The notes below the pieces were generated by a model that was not told where the DNA came from, ran no database searches, and saw only the letters and a program-made list of their open reading frames with translations. DNA of 8,441 bases from CAYSBK01 sp964429265 (GTDB taxonomy: Bacteria > Planctomycetota > Phycisphaerae > Sedimentisphaerales > Anaerobacaceae), in contig CAYSBK010000104.1 of assembly GCA_964429265.1 (NCBI GenBank), positions 1-8,441 on the forward strand. The letters are read 5' to 3'. Positions 1 to 5,754 of the stretch are shown piece by piece (the stretch's first letter is position 1; the number at the start of each line of letters is the position of its first letter). Both the position numbers and the translations under genes were made by a program.

Positions 1-46
1 CAATAAGGCCCCGCCATCGTTCTGTCTTAACTTGGGGAGAACTCAT
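1..46 (-). CDS. 5' end of an unidentified gene downstream of ccmF (truncated by window edge)
   Basis: Only the first 15 codons are inside the window (MSSPQVKTERWRGLI), so the product cannot be identified. The ATG at 46-44 shares four bases (ATGA) with the stop codon of the preceding 27-residue ORF, a typical sign of translational coupling. The short hydrophilic, basic start could precede a membrane anchor (as in thioredoxin-like CcmG or CcmH-type proteins) or begin a soluble protein. Its place after ccmF suggests another cytochrome c maturation component, but that is inference from position only. Confidence 0.5.
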   Translation of the reverse strand, partial: MSSPQVKTERWRGLI

Positions 47-126
47 TGCTTCTTTTCGAACAACAGTGGCCAGACGACCAGCACCACACAGAACACCAGG
101 AGAATCCATCTTACATAGGCCATCAT
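43..126 (-). CDS. 27-residue single-pass membrane microprotein after ccmF
   Basis: This ORF was found by reading the gap after ccmF. It has 27 codons, starts with two ATGs in a row (126-121) and ends in TGA at 45-43. After a short N-terminus with one Arg (MMAYVR) comes a continuous hydrophobic stretch of about 17 residues (WILLVFCVVLVVWPLLF), then a charged tail EKKQ. That is the layout of a one-helix membrane peptide. It begins 16 nt after the ccmF stop, and its TGA overlaps the ATG of the next gene, so it fills the gap between two genes with no wasted space. Small one-helix proteins such as CcmD do exist in system I cytochrome c maturation, but CcmD normally sits beside ccmC and is longer, so I do not assign that name. 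The Shine-Dalgarno is weak. The ORF could be a chance reading frame, though the hydrophobicity and the coupled overlap argue for a real gene. Confidence 0.5.
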   Translation of the reverse strand: MMAYVRWILLVFCVVLVVWPLLFEKKQ

Positions 127-142
127 CAAGACTCAGCAAAAG

Positions 143-2041
143 TCATTCTTGCACACGTGGACGGCGACGGATTGAAAACAACACAAGCACTGCACCGAAC
201 ACTGCCGTTGCACTGCCTATCCATATCCAGTTCACCAGCGGCTTGATGAGAACCATCAGGTTTATCAGGCCCGTGGTGGTATCCACGCCGGTTACCGCAA
301 CGTAGAAATCACCGGCCAGAGTTCTCCTGATATCGACCTCGCTGGTTTGCCGGTCGCCGCGGTAATAGGCCCTTGCGGGTTTCAATCTGGCTATGACCTC
401 GTCGTCCCGGCTGACCGTAACTTCAGCCGTGACCGCGGTGAAATTACGCCGATGGTCTGCACTGAGGCCGTCGTACTTGACGGTAAAACCTGCGATGTTG
501 GTACTCTGGCCGGGTGACAGGGCTGCCTGGGCCTCAAGGCCGTATCCGCCGGACCCGGCAATGCCCAGAAATACCAGCACCACACCGACGTGGGCGATTC
601 TGGCGCCATACCAGCGAAGGGACTTGAAACCCGTCGTGGCCCGGCTTGCCGTCACCAGGTCTATCGCCAAATTGACCCCTGCCAGTCCGCAGATGACAAA
701 ACAGGCAACCGCAACGTTGTCGGCCACAAGCCATCCGCCGACCGCTGCAACCGCGCAAATAAGCCCTGCAATGACGCGCCGGTTTCGAGCAATGCCGCCT
801 CTTAGAGTATACGGACAGACCGCCAGGAACAACAGCAGCGCCAGCCCCGGCAGTGCGGTGATTTTCGTGAAGTAGCTGCTGCTGAGCGTGATTTTCCGAC
901 CAAAAACCAGGCCGCTGAAAAGCGGAAACAACGTGCCGATGAATATCACAAAGGTCAACAGGATAACCAGCCAGGTATTCCAGATGACCGGCCGCGGACC
1001 GGATGGGGCTGTTGCTTGTGTCGGCGCGACGGGTCGGGGCCTGCCGCGGCACCAGAGACGATATGCTGCAGCAACCCATATCACCGCCAGCAGAACAAGA
1101 AACAGTATTCCCAGGCCGGGCTCGGGAAAGGCATGGACGCTGGAGACAAGACCGTAACGGGTAAGAAAGGTGCCGAAGATACATAAGCTGAAGGTGACTA
1201 TGGCCAGCAGCTTCACCCACAGCTCGATTGAGCTTCGAGTGCTATAGAACCTCGCGCAGTGCAGCATTGCTGTAGCGATTAGCCACGGCAACAAGGAAGA
1301 GTTTTCCACCGGGTCCCAGCCCCAATACCCCCCCCAGCCGAGTTCCTCGTAGGCCCACCAGGCCCCCAGCGCGATGCCGACCGTAAGAAAGAGCCAGCCC
1401 CAGAGCATCCAGGTTCGGGCCCGTCTCAATACTTCCGCACCGGTGGTTTCGCCGCGATCTTTGAGGCCCGCAAGCGCCCATGCGAATGGGATACAAAACG
1501 CCGCATAGCCTACGAAAAGGGTAGGGGGATGCAGCGCCATAGCCGGGTGCTGCAGCAGCGGATTAAGACCCTGGCCGTCCGCCGGCACCACGCCGGAGCG
1601 GGCGAAAGGGTTTTTGTCCAGTATCAGAACCAGCAGAAAGAACACGGCCACCAGGTTGGCCGCCGCCCGGGCACTCGAAGCGAATGTCCTGCTGTCAGGC
1701 GACGTTCTGCAAAACGCCAGCACGACGAAACCGACCTGCAGCCACAACCACAACAACAGCGACCCCGCCGCACCCGCCCAGAAGGCGCTTACCGTGTATG
1801 CAAGCGGCAGCTTGCTCGATGTATGGGCGGCGACGTACGCAATGGCAAAGTCGCGTCGAAGCAACAACACCAGAAGCGCTGCAGCCGCAACGGTGACACA
1901 CAGCCAGCAGGCTGCGGTGGCGTTGCGGCCGCTTTTGACCAGGGCGGGTTCTTTGCGCCGGCCGCCCAGCAGGTCAGCCGCCACGGCGTAGCCGGCAAGG
2001 AAAAGGCCGAGCATCAAGGCAAAACGCCCCAGTTCCGCCAT
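143..2041 (-). CDS. ccmF: CcmF, cytochrome c heme lyase subunit (system I maturation)
   Basis: This is a 632-residue polytopic inner-membrane protein, close to the usual CcmF length of about 650. CcmF takes heme from holo-CcmE and, with CcmH, attaches it to the CXXCH motif of apocytochrome c on the periplasmic side. The start fits the family: MAELGRFALMLGLFLAG matches the conserved N-terminal helix, and an in-frame TAA lies one codon upstream of the ATG. A weak AAAGG lies 11 nt before the start. The tryptophan-rich WWD signature runs from about residue 228 to 253, including GGYWGWDPVENSS. The four histidines used for heme binding in E. coli CcmF (H173, H261, H303, H491) appear to be present as H171 (ALHPP), H261 (LHCARF), H303 (SSVHAFPE) and H484 (RIAHVG). 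Residues 505-590 form a soluble, probably periplasmic, domain, followed by a last membrane helix and a basic tail. The gene appears intact. A microprotein and another gene follow closely, suggesting the start of a ccm operon that leaves the window. Confidence 0.96.
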   Translation of the reverse strand: MAELGRFALMLGLFLAGYAVAADLLGGRRKEPALVKSGRNATAACWLCVTVAAAALLVLLLRRDFAIAYVAAHTSSKLPLAYTVSAFWAGAAGSLLLWLWLQVGFVVLAFCRTSPDSRTFASSARAAANLVAVFFLLVLILDKNPFARSGVVPADGQGLNPLLQHPAMALHPPTLFVGYAAFCIPFAWALAGLKDRGETTGAEVLRRARTWMLWGWLFLTVGIALGAWWAYEELGWGGYWGWDPVENSSLLPWLIATAMLHCARFYSTRSSIELWVKLLAIVTFSLCIFGTFLTRYGLVSSVHAFPEPGLGILFLVLLAVIWVAAAYRLWCRGRPRPVAPTQATAPSGPRPVIWNTWLVILLTFVIFIGTLFPLFSGLVFGRKITLSSSYFTKITALPGLALLLFLAVCPYTLRGGIARNRRVIAGLICAVAAVGGWLVADNVAVACFVICGLAGVNLAIDLVTASRATTGFKSLRWYGARIAHVGVVLVFLGIAGSGGYGLEAQAALSPGQSTNIAGFTVKYDGLSADHRRNFTAVTAEVTVSRDDEVIARLKPARAYYRGDRQTSEVDIRRTLAGDFYVAVTGVDTTTGLINLMVLIKPLVNWIWIGSATAVFGAVLVLFSIRRRPRVQE

Positions 2042-2240
2042 TGGTTATTTTACCTTTGCCCTGGACCTGGGTTTGCCTCGTACCGGGTGGTTGCCGCAGG
2101 CGACAATACAGCGACGGCAGCCCCCTACGGTCGTGTGGTCGAACAGGGCACCGGCTGTCTGAATACCACGGCAGAGTGTTTCCGATATCACAGGATAATA
2201 CCCAAGTTTCTAAGTCGGGTTTCTACAGGCTCTAACCTGC

Positions 2241-3062
2241 TCAAAGGCCGGGGAATGCCCCCCCTACCTGCTGCTTCTTTTCCATCTCAAGCTGCGCCGC
2301 TTCGAAGCGCTTTGCGGCCCGGCCGAGTCTTATCTTGATGCTCACTATATCACGCTCAAGGAACATCTGTATCCTGCCGGTCCCGAAGGTTACGTGGCTG
2401 AACTGCAAACCGAGCGGCTCGTCAAGCTTGTACGCAAGCGCCGGTGACTGTGTCAGTTTCACCAGCGCCGCCTCCAGTGCCTGGTTGGCCATCATCCCGC
2501 AGACCGCAAGCATATTGTTGTCCGCGCCGACCTGCTCGAAATCGTGCCGTGTATTCTCCTTGACTCGCTGCAGCACGGCAATCCGGCGGGCGTTGTCATC
2601 GGCGAAAGGCCCCGCAAAGACGTCCGGCTGCAGTACCATTTCGCAGTCGAACATCAAATCCTTTCTCGGCTCCTCGAGAATGTTGGGCCTGTCGTCAACT
2701 ATCAGCACGTACTTGCGACTGGCCGTCAGGGCCTGCTCGTCGAAGGCCACCATATTGAACCAGTTCTTGTAGCCTTCTCTCTTCTGGCCCCAGGAGGCAA
2801 CCACGCTTTCGCTCTGGCTGAGAAGCTCATACTCGGGCTTGTGGATCACCGCCAGCACGTCGGCCGGGCTGCTTACTCGCAATACAACCCGGTTGTACGG
2901 CTGGTAAATCTGCCGGTCGTACGGAGGCTGGTCCGGCCCGGCAAGGCGCAGGGCCTTGCACCCAGTCCCGCAAAAAACCAGAAGCCCCAGGCAAAGAAAC
3001 CACCCGGTCCTCAATTCAGAAACGCCGATAACCGACCAATCTACTCGCTTGCTCGCTCCCAC
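2241..3062 (-). CDS. Predicted lipoprotein or exported protein of unknown function
   Basis: The 273-residue product is not one I recognise. Near the N-terminus is a signal-like segment, TGWFLCLGLLVFCGTGC (residues 19-35), ending at Cys35 with Gly at -1. This resembles a lipoprotein signal, although the -3 position is Gly rather than the usual Leu, so the lipobox is imperfect. The mature part has no further membrane segment. It looks mixed alpha/beta and ends in a charged helix (about 245-266) rich in Arg, Lys, Glu and Gln. The first possible start after an in-frame TAA is GTG at 3062, which gives an unusually long n-region. A TTG 16 codons in would give a more classical signal (starting MRTGWF) but has no visible Shine-Dalgarno. 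The gene begins 45 nt after the ilvC stop with no terminator seen between them, so it may be on the ilvC transcript. About 200 bp separate it from ccmF. Nothing in the sequence links it clearly to either neighbour. Confidence 0.75.
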   Translation of the reverse strand: MGASKRVDWSVIGVSELRTGWFLCLGLLVFCGTGCKALRLAGPDQPPYDRQIYQPYNRVVLRVSSPADVLAVIHKPEYELLSQSESVVASWGQKREGYKNWFNMVAFDEQALTASRKYVLIVDDRPNILEEPRKDLMFDCEMVLQPDVFAGPFADDNARRIAVLQRVKENTRHDFEQVGADNNMLAVCGMMANQALEAALVKLTQSPALAYKLDEPLGLQFSHVTFGTGRIQMFLERDIVSIKIRLGRAAKRFEAAQLEMEKKQQVGGAFPGL

Positions 3063-3107
3063 CGTGTCTTCGCTTTCTCGTTTGGGTTGAGATTACCTCT
3101 CGGCCGT

Positions 3108-4112
3108 TCATACCTCCTTGGCGTCGATCCACTTCATCAGCTTCCGCAGCTTTCTGCCGACCTGTTCCAGTTGGCAGTTGTAATCCTTATCGTAAAGTTC
3201 CCTGAACTTCTTTAGCCCGCTGTTGTATTCCTGCACCCACTCCTGCGCAAACCGCCCGGAGGTGATTCCCGATAAAATCTTTTTCATTTCGGCCCTGGTC
3301 TGGTCGGTGATGATCCTGGGCCCTCGCGTAAGGTCGCCGTATTCTGCGGTGTTGGATATGCTGTATCGCATATAACTCAGCCCCCCCTGGTACATCAGGT
3401 CAACTATCAGTTTGACCTCGTGCAGGCACTCGAAGTAGGCGATTTCCGGCTGGTAGCCCGCCTCGACCAGTGTTTCGAAGCCGGCCTTGATAAGGGCGGT
3501 CAGTCCTCCACACAGCACGCATTGTTCGCCGAACAGGTCGGTCTCGGTTTCCTCCTTGTATGTCGTCTCGATAATTCCGGCCCTGGCGCCGCCGATGCCT
3601 GCTCCCCACGCAAGCGCGATAGCCTTCGCGTTGCCGGTAGCATCCTGCTGGACGGCGACAAGATTTGCCACGCCGCCGCCCTTGACGAACTCGCTGCGGA
3701 CCAGGTGGCCCGGACCCTTCGGGGCAATCATCACCACGTTCACGTCCTTCGGAGGCACGATGTACTTGAAATGGATATTGAATCCGTGGCAGAAACCCAG
3801 CGTCTGGCCAGCAACCAGGTTCGGCTCGATCTGGTCCTTGTACACCGCCGCCTGAACCTCGTCCGGTACCGTCACGATTATCAGCGTCGCGCCGTCCATA
3901 GCCTGCTTTATGTCCGTGGGCTTGAAGCCGTGCTCGATCGCAAGCTTATAGTTATCCGTGCCTTCCAGCTCCGCCACTGCCACGTCGATGCCGCTGTCGC
4001 GAAGGTTCAGACTGTGGGCGTGACCCTGGCTGCCGTAGCCTATAACCGCCACCTTCCTGCCTTTCAGCGGTTCCAGCGGTGCGTCCTTTTCGTAATAGAT
4101 TGTCGCTGCCAT
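3108..4112 (-). CDS. ilvC: Ketol-acid reductoisomerase, class I (IlvC)
   Basis: IlvC carries out the second common step of valine and isoleucine synthesis (and supplies leucine): Mg-dependent alkyl migration and NAD(P)H reduction of acetolactate or acetohydroxybutyrate. The product is 334 residues, the normal length for the short class I enzyme. The Rossmann motif is GYGSQGHAHSLNLRDSG (25-41). Expected active-site residues are visible: H109 in CHGFNIHF, K132 in APKGPGH, D192 and E196 in TDLFGEQ, E228 and E232 in ECLHEVK, and S251 in YSISNTAEYG. I chose the ATG at 4112 because AAAAGGAG lies 8 nt upstream and the family homology begins there; the frame stays open a further 76 codons upstream but that part looks non-coding. 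The cofactor loop AELEGTDN (47-54) differs from the usual GLREGSxS and suggests NADH use (see findings). No ilvB, ilvN or leuA is adjacent in the window. It has its own promoter and leader. Confidence 0.97.
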   Translation of the reverse strand: MAATIYYEKDAPLEPLKGRKVAVIGYGSQGHAHSLNLRDSGIDVAVAELEGTDNYKLAIEHGFKPTDIKQAMDGATLIIVTVPDEVQAAVYKDQIEPNLVAGQTLGFCHGFNIHFKYIVPPKDVNVVMIAPKGPGHLVRSEFVKGGGVANLVAVQQDATGNAKAIALAWGAGIGGARAGIIETTYKEETETDLFGEQCVLCGGLTALIKAGFETLVEAGYQPEIAYFECLHEVKLIVDLMYQGGLSYMRYSISNTAEYGDLTRGPRIITDQTRAEMKKILSGITSGRFAQEWVQEYNSGLKKFRELYDKDYNCQLEQVGRKLRKLMKWIDAKEV

Positions 4113-4120
4113 TACCGATT

Positions 4121-4128
4121 CTCCTTTT
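4121..4128 (-). promoter_or_regulatory. Ribosome binding site of ilvC
   Basis: The minus strand reads AAAAGGAG, 8 nt before the ATG at 4112. It decides the start against the longer open frame that extends upstream to 4340. Confidence 0.85.
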
Positions 4129-4179
4129 AGCCTGTTGTCCACATTGACACGCGTCGAAGCATCTGCCAAGCTGCCGATA

Positions 4180-4200
4180 GCACCCGGCCCAACCGGGCGC
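4180..4200 (-). other. GC-rich hairpin in the ilvC leader
   Basis: On the minus strand these 21 nt can fold into a stem of 8 to 9 pairs, GCGCCCGG against CCGGGUGC, with a tiny loop. It lies about 10 nt after the predicted transcription start and about 67 nt before the ilvC ATG. There is no run of T after it, so it is not a simple terminator. I found no leader peptide rich in Val, Leu or Ile that would make it a classical attenuator. It may stabilise the 5' end of the mRNA or be part of an undefined regulatory leader. Confidence 0.5.
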
Positions 4201-4215
4201 CCCGGCCAACCAGCC

Positions 4216-4243
4216 ATTATATGCCGGTCCTGTCCACTGGCAA
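4216..4243 (-). promoter_or_regulatory. Predicted sigma70 promoter of ilvC
   Basis: On the minus strand there is a -35 element TTGCCA (4243-4238, five of six consensus bases), a 16-bp spacer, and a perfect -10 element TATAAT (4221-4216). Transcription would start near 4209, giving a leader of about 97 nt before ilvC. The site lies just downstream of the cold-shock gene terminator, exactly where ilvC needs a new promoter. Confidence 0.75.
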
Positions 4244-4296
4244 GCAAGTAAACCCTTCCGGGTGGTTTTTTGGCGGCCGGCGGACAGCACGCGCAC

Positions 4297-4324
4297 AAAA
4301 AAGGCCCGACTTTTGAGTCGGGCC
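4297..4324 (-). terminator. Rho-independent terminator of the cold-shock gene
   Basis: The perfect inverted repeat GGCCCGACT / AGTCGGGCC (4316-4324 and 4303-4311) forms a 9-bp stem with a 4-nt loop. On the minus strand it is followed at once by six T (4302-4297). It starts 30 nt after the cold-shock stop codon and separates that transcript from ilvC. Confidence 0.93.
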
Positions 4325-4353
4325 CCGTCGTTTTCAGCACTTGTGCTGCCGGG

Positions 4354-4557
4354 TTAACGAGGAATCACGTTGTTGGCACACGGGCCTTTCTTGCCCTGGC
4401 CTACTTCGTAGTCAACCTTCTGGCCCTGGTTCAGCGTGGCATAGCCCGTGCTGCTGATCTGCGAGTGGTGGACGAACAAATCCTCTCCACCATCATCGGG
4501 GCTGATGAACCCAAAGCCTTTTTTCTCGTTAAACCATTTTACTGTACCTGTACTCAC
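4354..4557 (-). CDS. csp: Cold-shock domain protein (CspA family)
   Basis: This 67-residue protein is a single cold-shock (OB-fold) domain, the standard length of the CspA family, which binds single-stranded RNA and DNA and keeps mRNA unfolded, often at low temperature. The sequence starts with STGTVKWFNEKKGFGFI and contains the RNP1 motif KGFGFI and the RNP2-like motif LFVHHSQI, followed by the usual GQKVDYEVGQGKKGPCA and a final NNVIPR. The start is GTG at 4557: GAAGGAG sits 6 nt upstream and the family homology begins with the next residue. The longer open frame up to 4689 reads through the promoter and leader and is not coding. The gene is monocistronic, with its own promoter, a structured leader of about 90 nt and its own terminator. 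Whether it is cold-induced or constitutive cannot be read from the sequence, although the long folded leader resembles cold-inducible csp genes. Confidence 0.95.
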   Translation of the reverse strand: MSTGTVKWFNEKKGFGFISPDDGGEDLFVHHSQISSTGYATLNQGQKVDYEVGQGKKGPCANNVIPR

Positions 4558-4563
4558 AACAGT

Positions 4564-4587
4564 CTCCTTCGGCCTGTAAGCGGCCGA
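4564..4587 (-). promoter_or_regulatory. Shine-Dalgarno of csp with an adjoining hairpin
   Basis: On the minus strand TCGGCC (4587-4582) pairs with GGCCGA (4574-4569) across a 7-nt loop. The last two bases of the stem are the first two of the Shine-Dalgarno GAAGGAG (4570-4564), which lies 6 nt before the GTG start. The stem could modulate ribosome access or place the Shine-Dalgarno in a defined position. A run of seven T lies directly before the stem on the RNA-sense strand. Confidence 0.6.
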
Positions 4588-4615
4588 CAAAAAAACACGT
4601 CCCTCTTTTTCCAAA

Positions 4616-4644
4616 GCATACTCCTGAGGGACGGAGGAATATGC
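4616..4644 (-). other. Long hairpin near the 5' end of the csp leader
   Basis: On the minus strand GCATATTCCT pairs with AGGAGTATGC over 10 positions (nine Watson-Crick pairs and one G-U in RNA) around a 9-nt loop. It begins a few nucleotides after the predicted transcription start. Together with the second hairpin by the Shine-Dalgarno it makes the leader strongly structured, as in cold-shock mRNAs whose leaders act as thermosensors. That role is inferred and not shown. Confidence 0.6.
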
Positions 4645-4657
4645 CCTACTATTAGTA

Positions 4658-4686
4658 ATTATACGCCACCTTCGACGATAGCTCAA
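4658..4686 (-). promoter_or_regulatory. Strong predicted sigma70 promoter of csp
   Basis: The minus strand has TTGAGC (4686-4681) as -35, a 17-bp spacer, and a perfect TATAAT (4663-4658) as -10. T-rich DNA lies just upstream and could act as an UP element, although it is also the tail of the preceding terminator. Transcription would start near 4651, about 93 nt before the GTG. Confidence 0.85.
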
Positions 4687-4705
4687 CAAAAAAAGTCAAA
4701 AATAT

Positions 4706-4740
4706 AAAAAATAATCGGCGGGGTTCAAAGTACGCCGATT
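4706..4740 (-). terminator. Rho-independent terminator of the TRAP/URO-D/DapA operon
   Basis: On the minus strand AATCGGCG (4740-4733) pairs with CGCCGATT (4720-4713) across a 12-nt loop. After one A comes a run of six T (4711-4706) and then more T-rich sequence. The upstream arm lies inside the last codons of the final DapA-like gene and its stop codon falls in the loop, so the operon ends immediately after translation ends. Confidence 0.88.
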
Positions 4741-5708
4741 CGGCGAAGGACGGCCTTCAACTGCGTTATTTCGTCGGGAGTGAGCCTTTCGGCGGGTTCC
4801 CGCACGGTGCCGCCGGGCAGGCCCACGAGGTTCATCGCCTCTTTTATGACAGTATGGGCCACGATAAAGTCGCCGGACGAGACAAAGGACGAGGCCACCG
4901 TCGGGATGGTGCTGCGCTTGCGTACCACCTCGGCGCGGAACAGGTGATAGGGTTCGAGCCTATCAAGCAACGCCACCAGCCGGTCGAAATCCTTCTGTTT
5001 CGCCGAGCGGTACAAATCAATTGGGACCTGCGGTGCGAAGTTGGCAAGCTCCGTTACAAAGCCCGGACACCCGTAAACCGCAAAGCACGGCCAGACGGTC
5101 TGACCGATGCCGCAGATTATCGCCATATCCGCCGGGTCAACCGCCCTGGTCATACGGTAGAACCTCGCAGCGTCGGTTATGGTCTCCTTGTCGGCTATGA
5201 TGTTGTCTATCTTGGAAAGGCGGGCCATCAGCTCCGGCGGTATCCACAGCTTGGTCATCACCGGATTGTTGTAAATCATTATCCCTATATCTATGCTTTC
5301 CGCTATGGCCTTGAAATGACGGTAAAGCCCTTCTTCCGTCACCGGCTGGTAATAGGGATTAAGCACCATCACGCCGTCGGCGCCGACATCCTGTGCGAAC
5401 CGGCTCAATTCTATCGTCTGCCTTGTTCCCGACCGGCCCGTGCCGACAAAGACCGGAAACCTCTTGTTCAATTGCTCGACGGTAACCCTTATGACGGTCT
5501 TGCATTCGTCGTCGCTCATCGCGTAGAACTCGCCGGTGCTGGCGGTCGTCAGAAAGACAGCATCTTCACCCGCAAGTGCATCGGCGGCATGCTCCACCGC
5601 CGTCCTCAGCGCCGCTTCGTCCAGCTCGCCGTTGCTGTCGAACGGAGTCATAACAAGGTGAATTACGCCCCTTACCCTGTCCTTTAGCCGTTTGAGCTTT
5701 GCGTTCAT
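4725..5708 (-). CDS. DapA-family lyase/aldolase B (not lysine biosynthesis)
   Basis: This 327-residue TIM-barrel enzyme belongs to the dihydrodipicolinate synthase/N-acetylneuraminate lyase superfamily, which forms a Schiff base between lysine and pyruvate or another 2-keto acid. The catalytic lysine is K174 (IADKETI), the tyrosine matching E. coli DapA Y133 is Y146 (IYNNP), and Y120 in NPYY matches Y107. The GTT motif has become AST (56-58, ASTGEF). The position of DapA R138, which binds the aspartate-semialdehyde carboxylate, is Met151 (YNNPVMTK). True DapA activity is therefore unlikely, and an aldolase or dehydratase acting on a sugar-acid-like substrate is more plausible. At about 35 residues longer than E. 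coli DapA, it has an unusual segment around 260-290. The ATG at 5708 is preferred because GGAG lies 8 nt upstream. It is the last gene of the operon, 46 nt after paralogue A, and its 3' end is part of the terminator. The substrate cannot be named. Confidence 0.88.
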   Translation of the reverse strand: MNAKLKRLKDRVRGVIHLVMTPFDSNGELDEAALRTAVEHAADALAGEDAVFLTTASTGEFYAMSDDECKTVIRVTVEQLNKRFPVFVGTGRSGTRQTIELSRFAQDVGADGVMVLNPYYQPVTEEGLYRHFKAIAESIDIGIMIYNNPVMTKLWIPPELMARLSKIDNIIADKETITDAARFYRMTRAVDPADMAIICGIGQTVWPCFAVYGCPGFVTELANFAPQVPIDLYRSAKQKDFDRLVALLDRLEPYHLFRAEVVRKRSTIPTVASSFVSSGDFIVAHTVIKEAMNLVGLPGGTVREPAERLTPDEITQLKAVLRRIGVL

Positions 5709-5754
5709 TTCAGTGCTCCGATACCTGCCGGGGCAACACACGCTGCGGCAACCG

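Noticed and set aside
2045..2191. Minus-strand 48-codon frame with a GTG start ending just before ccmF, containing a Cys-rich segment (CRRCIVACG).
   Set aside because: There is no Shine-Dalgarno before the GTG, no ATG alternative, and the composition looks like ordinary intergenic DNA. Cys spacing alone is not enough. The 199-bp gap otherwise shows nothing I can support.
2195..2200. TATTAT on the minus strand as a possible -10 box for ccmF.
   Set aside because: No acceptable -35 hexamer is found 16 to 18 bp upstream, so I do not call a promoter.
1529..2338. Plus-strand open frame of 269 codons opposite ccmF.
   Set aside because: It is Gln/Arg-rich low-complexity translation antisense to ccmF, a typical shadow of GC-rich coding DNA.
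4117..4158. Short leader frame MLRRVSMWTTG before ilvC as an attenuation peptide.
   Set aside because: It has one Leu and one Val only, no good Shine-Dalgarno, and no terminator/antiterminator pair follows it.
4113..4340. N-terminal extension of the ilvC reading frame by 76 codons.
   Set aside because: It runs through the csp terminator, the ilvC promoter and the leader hairpin. The Shine-Dalgarno and the family homology both point to the ATG at 4112.
4558..4689. N-terminal extension of the cold-shock reading frame by 44 codons.
   Set aside because: It covers the promoter and structured leader, whereas a GTG with a good Shine-Dalgarno gives the standard 67-residue length.
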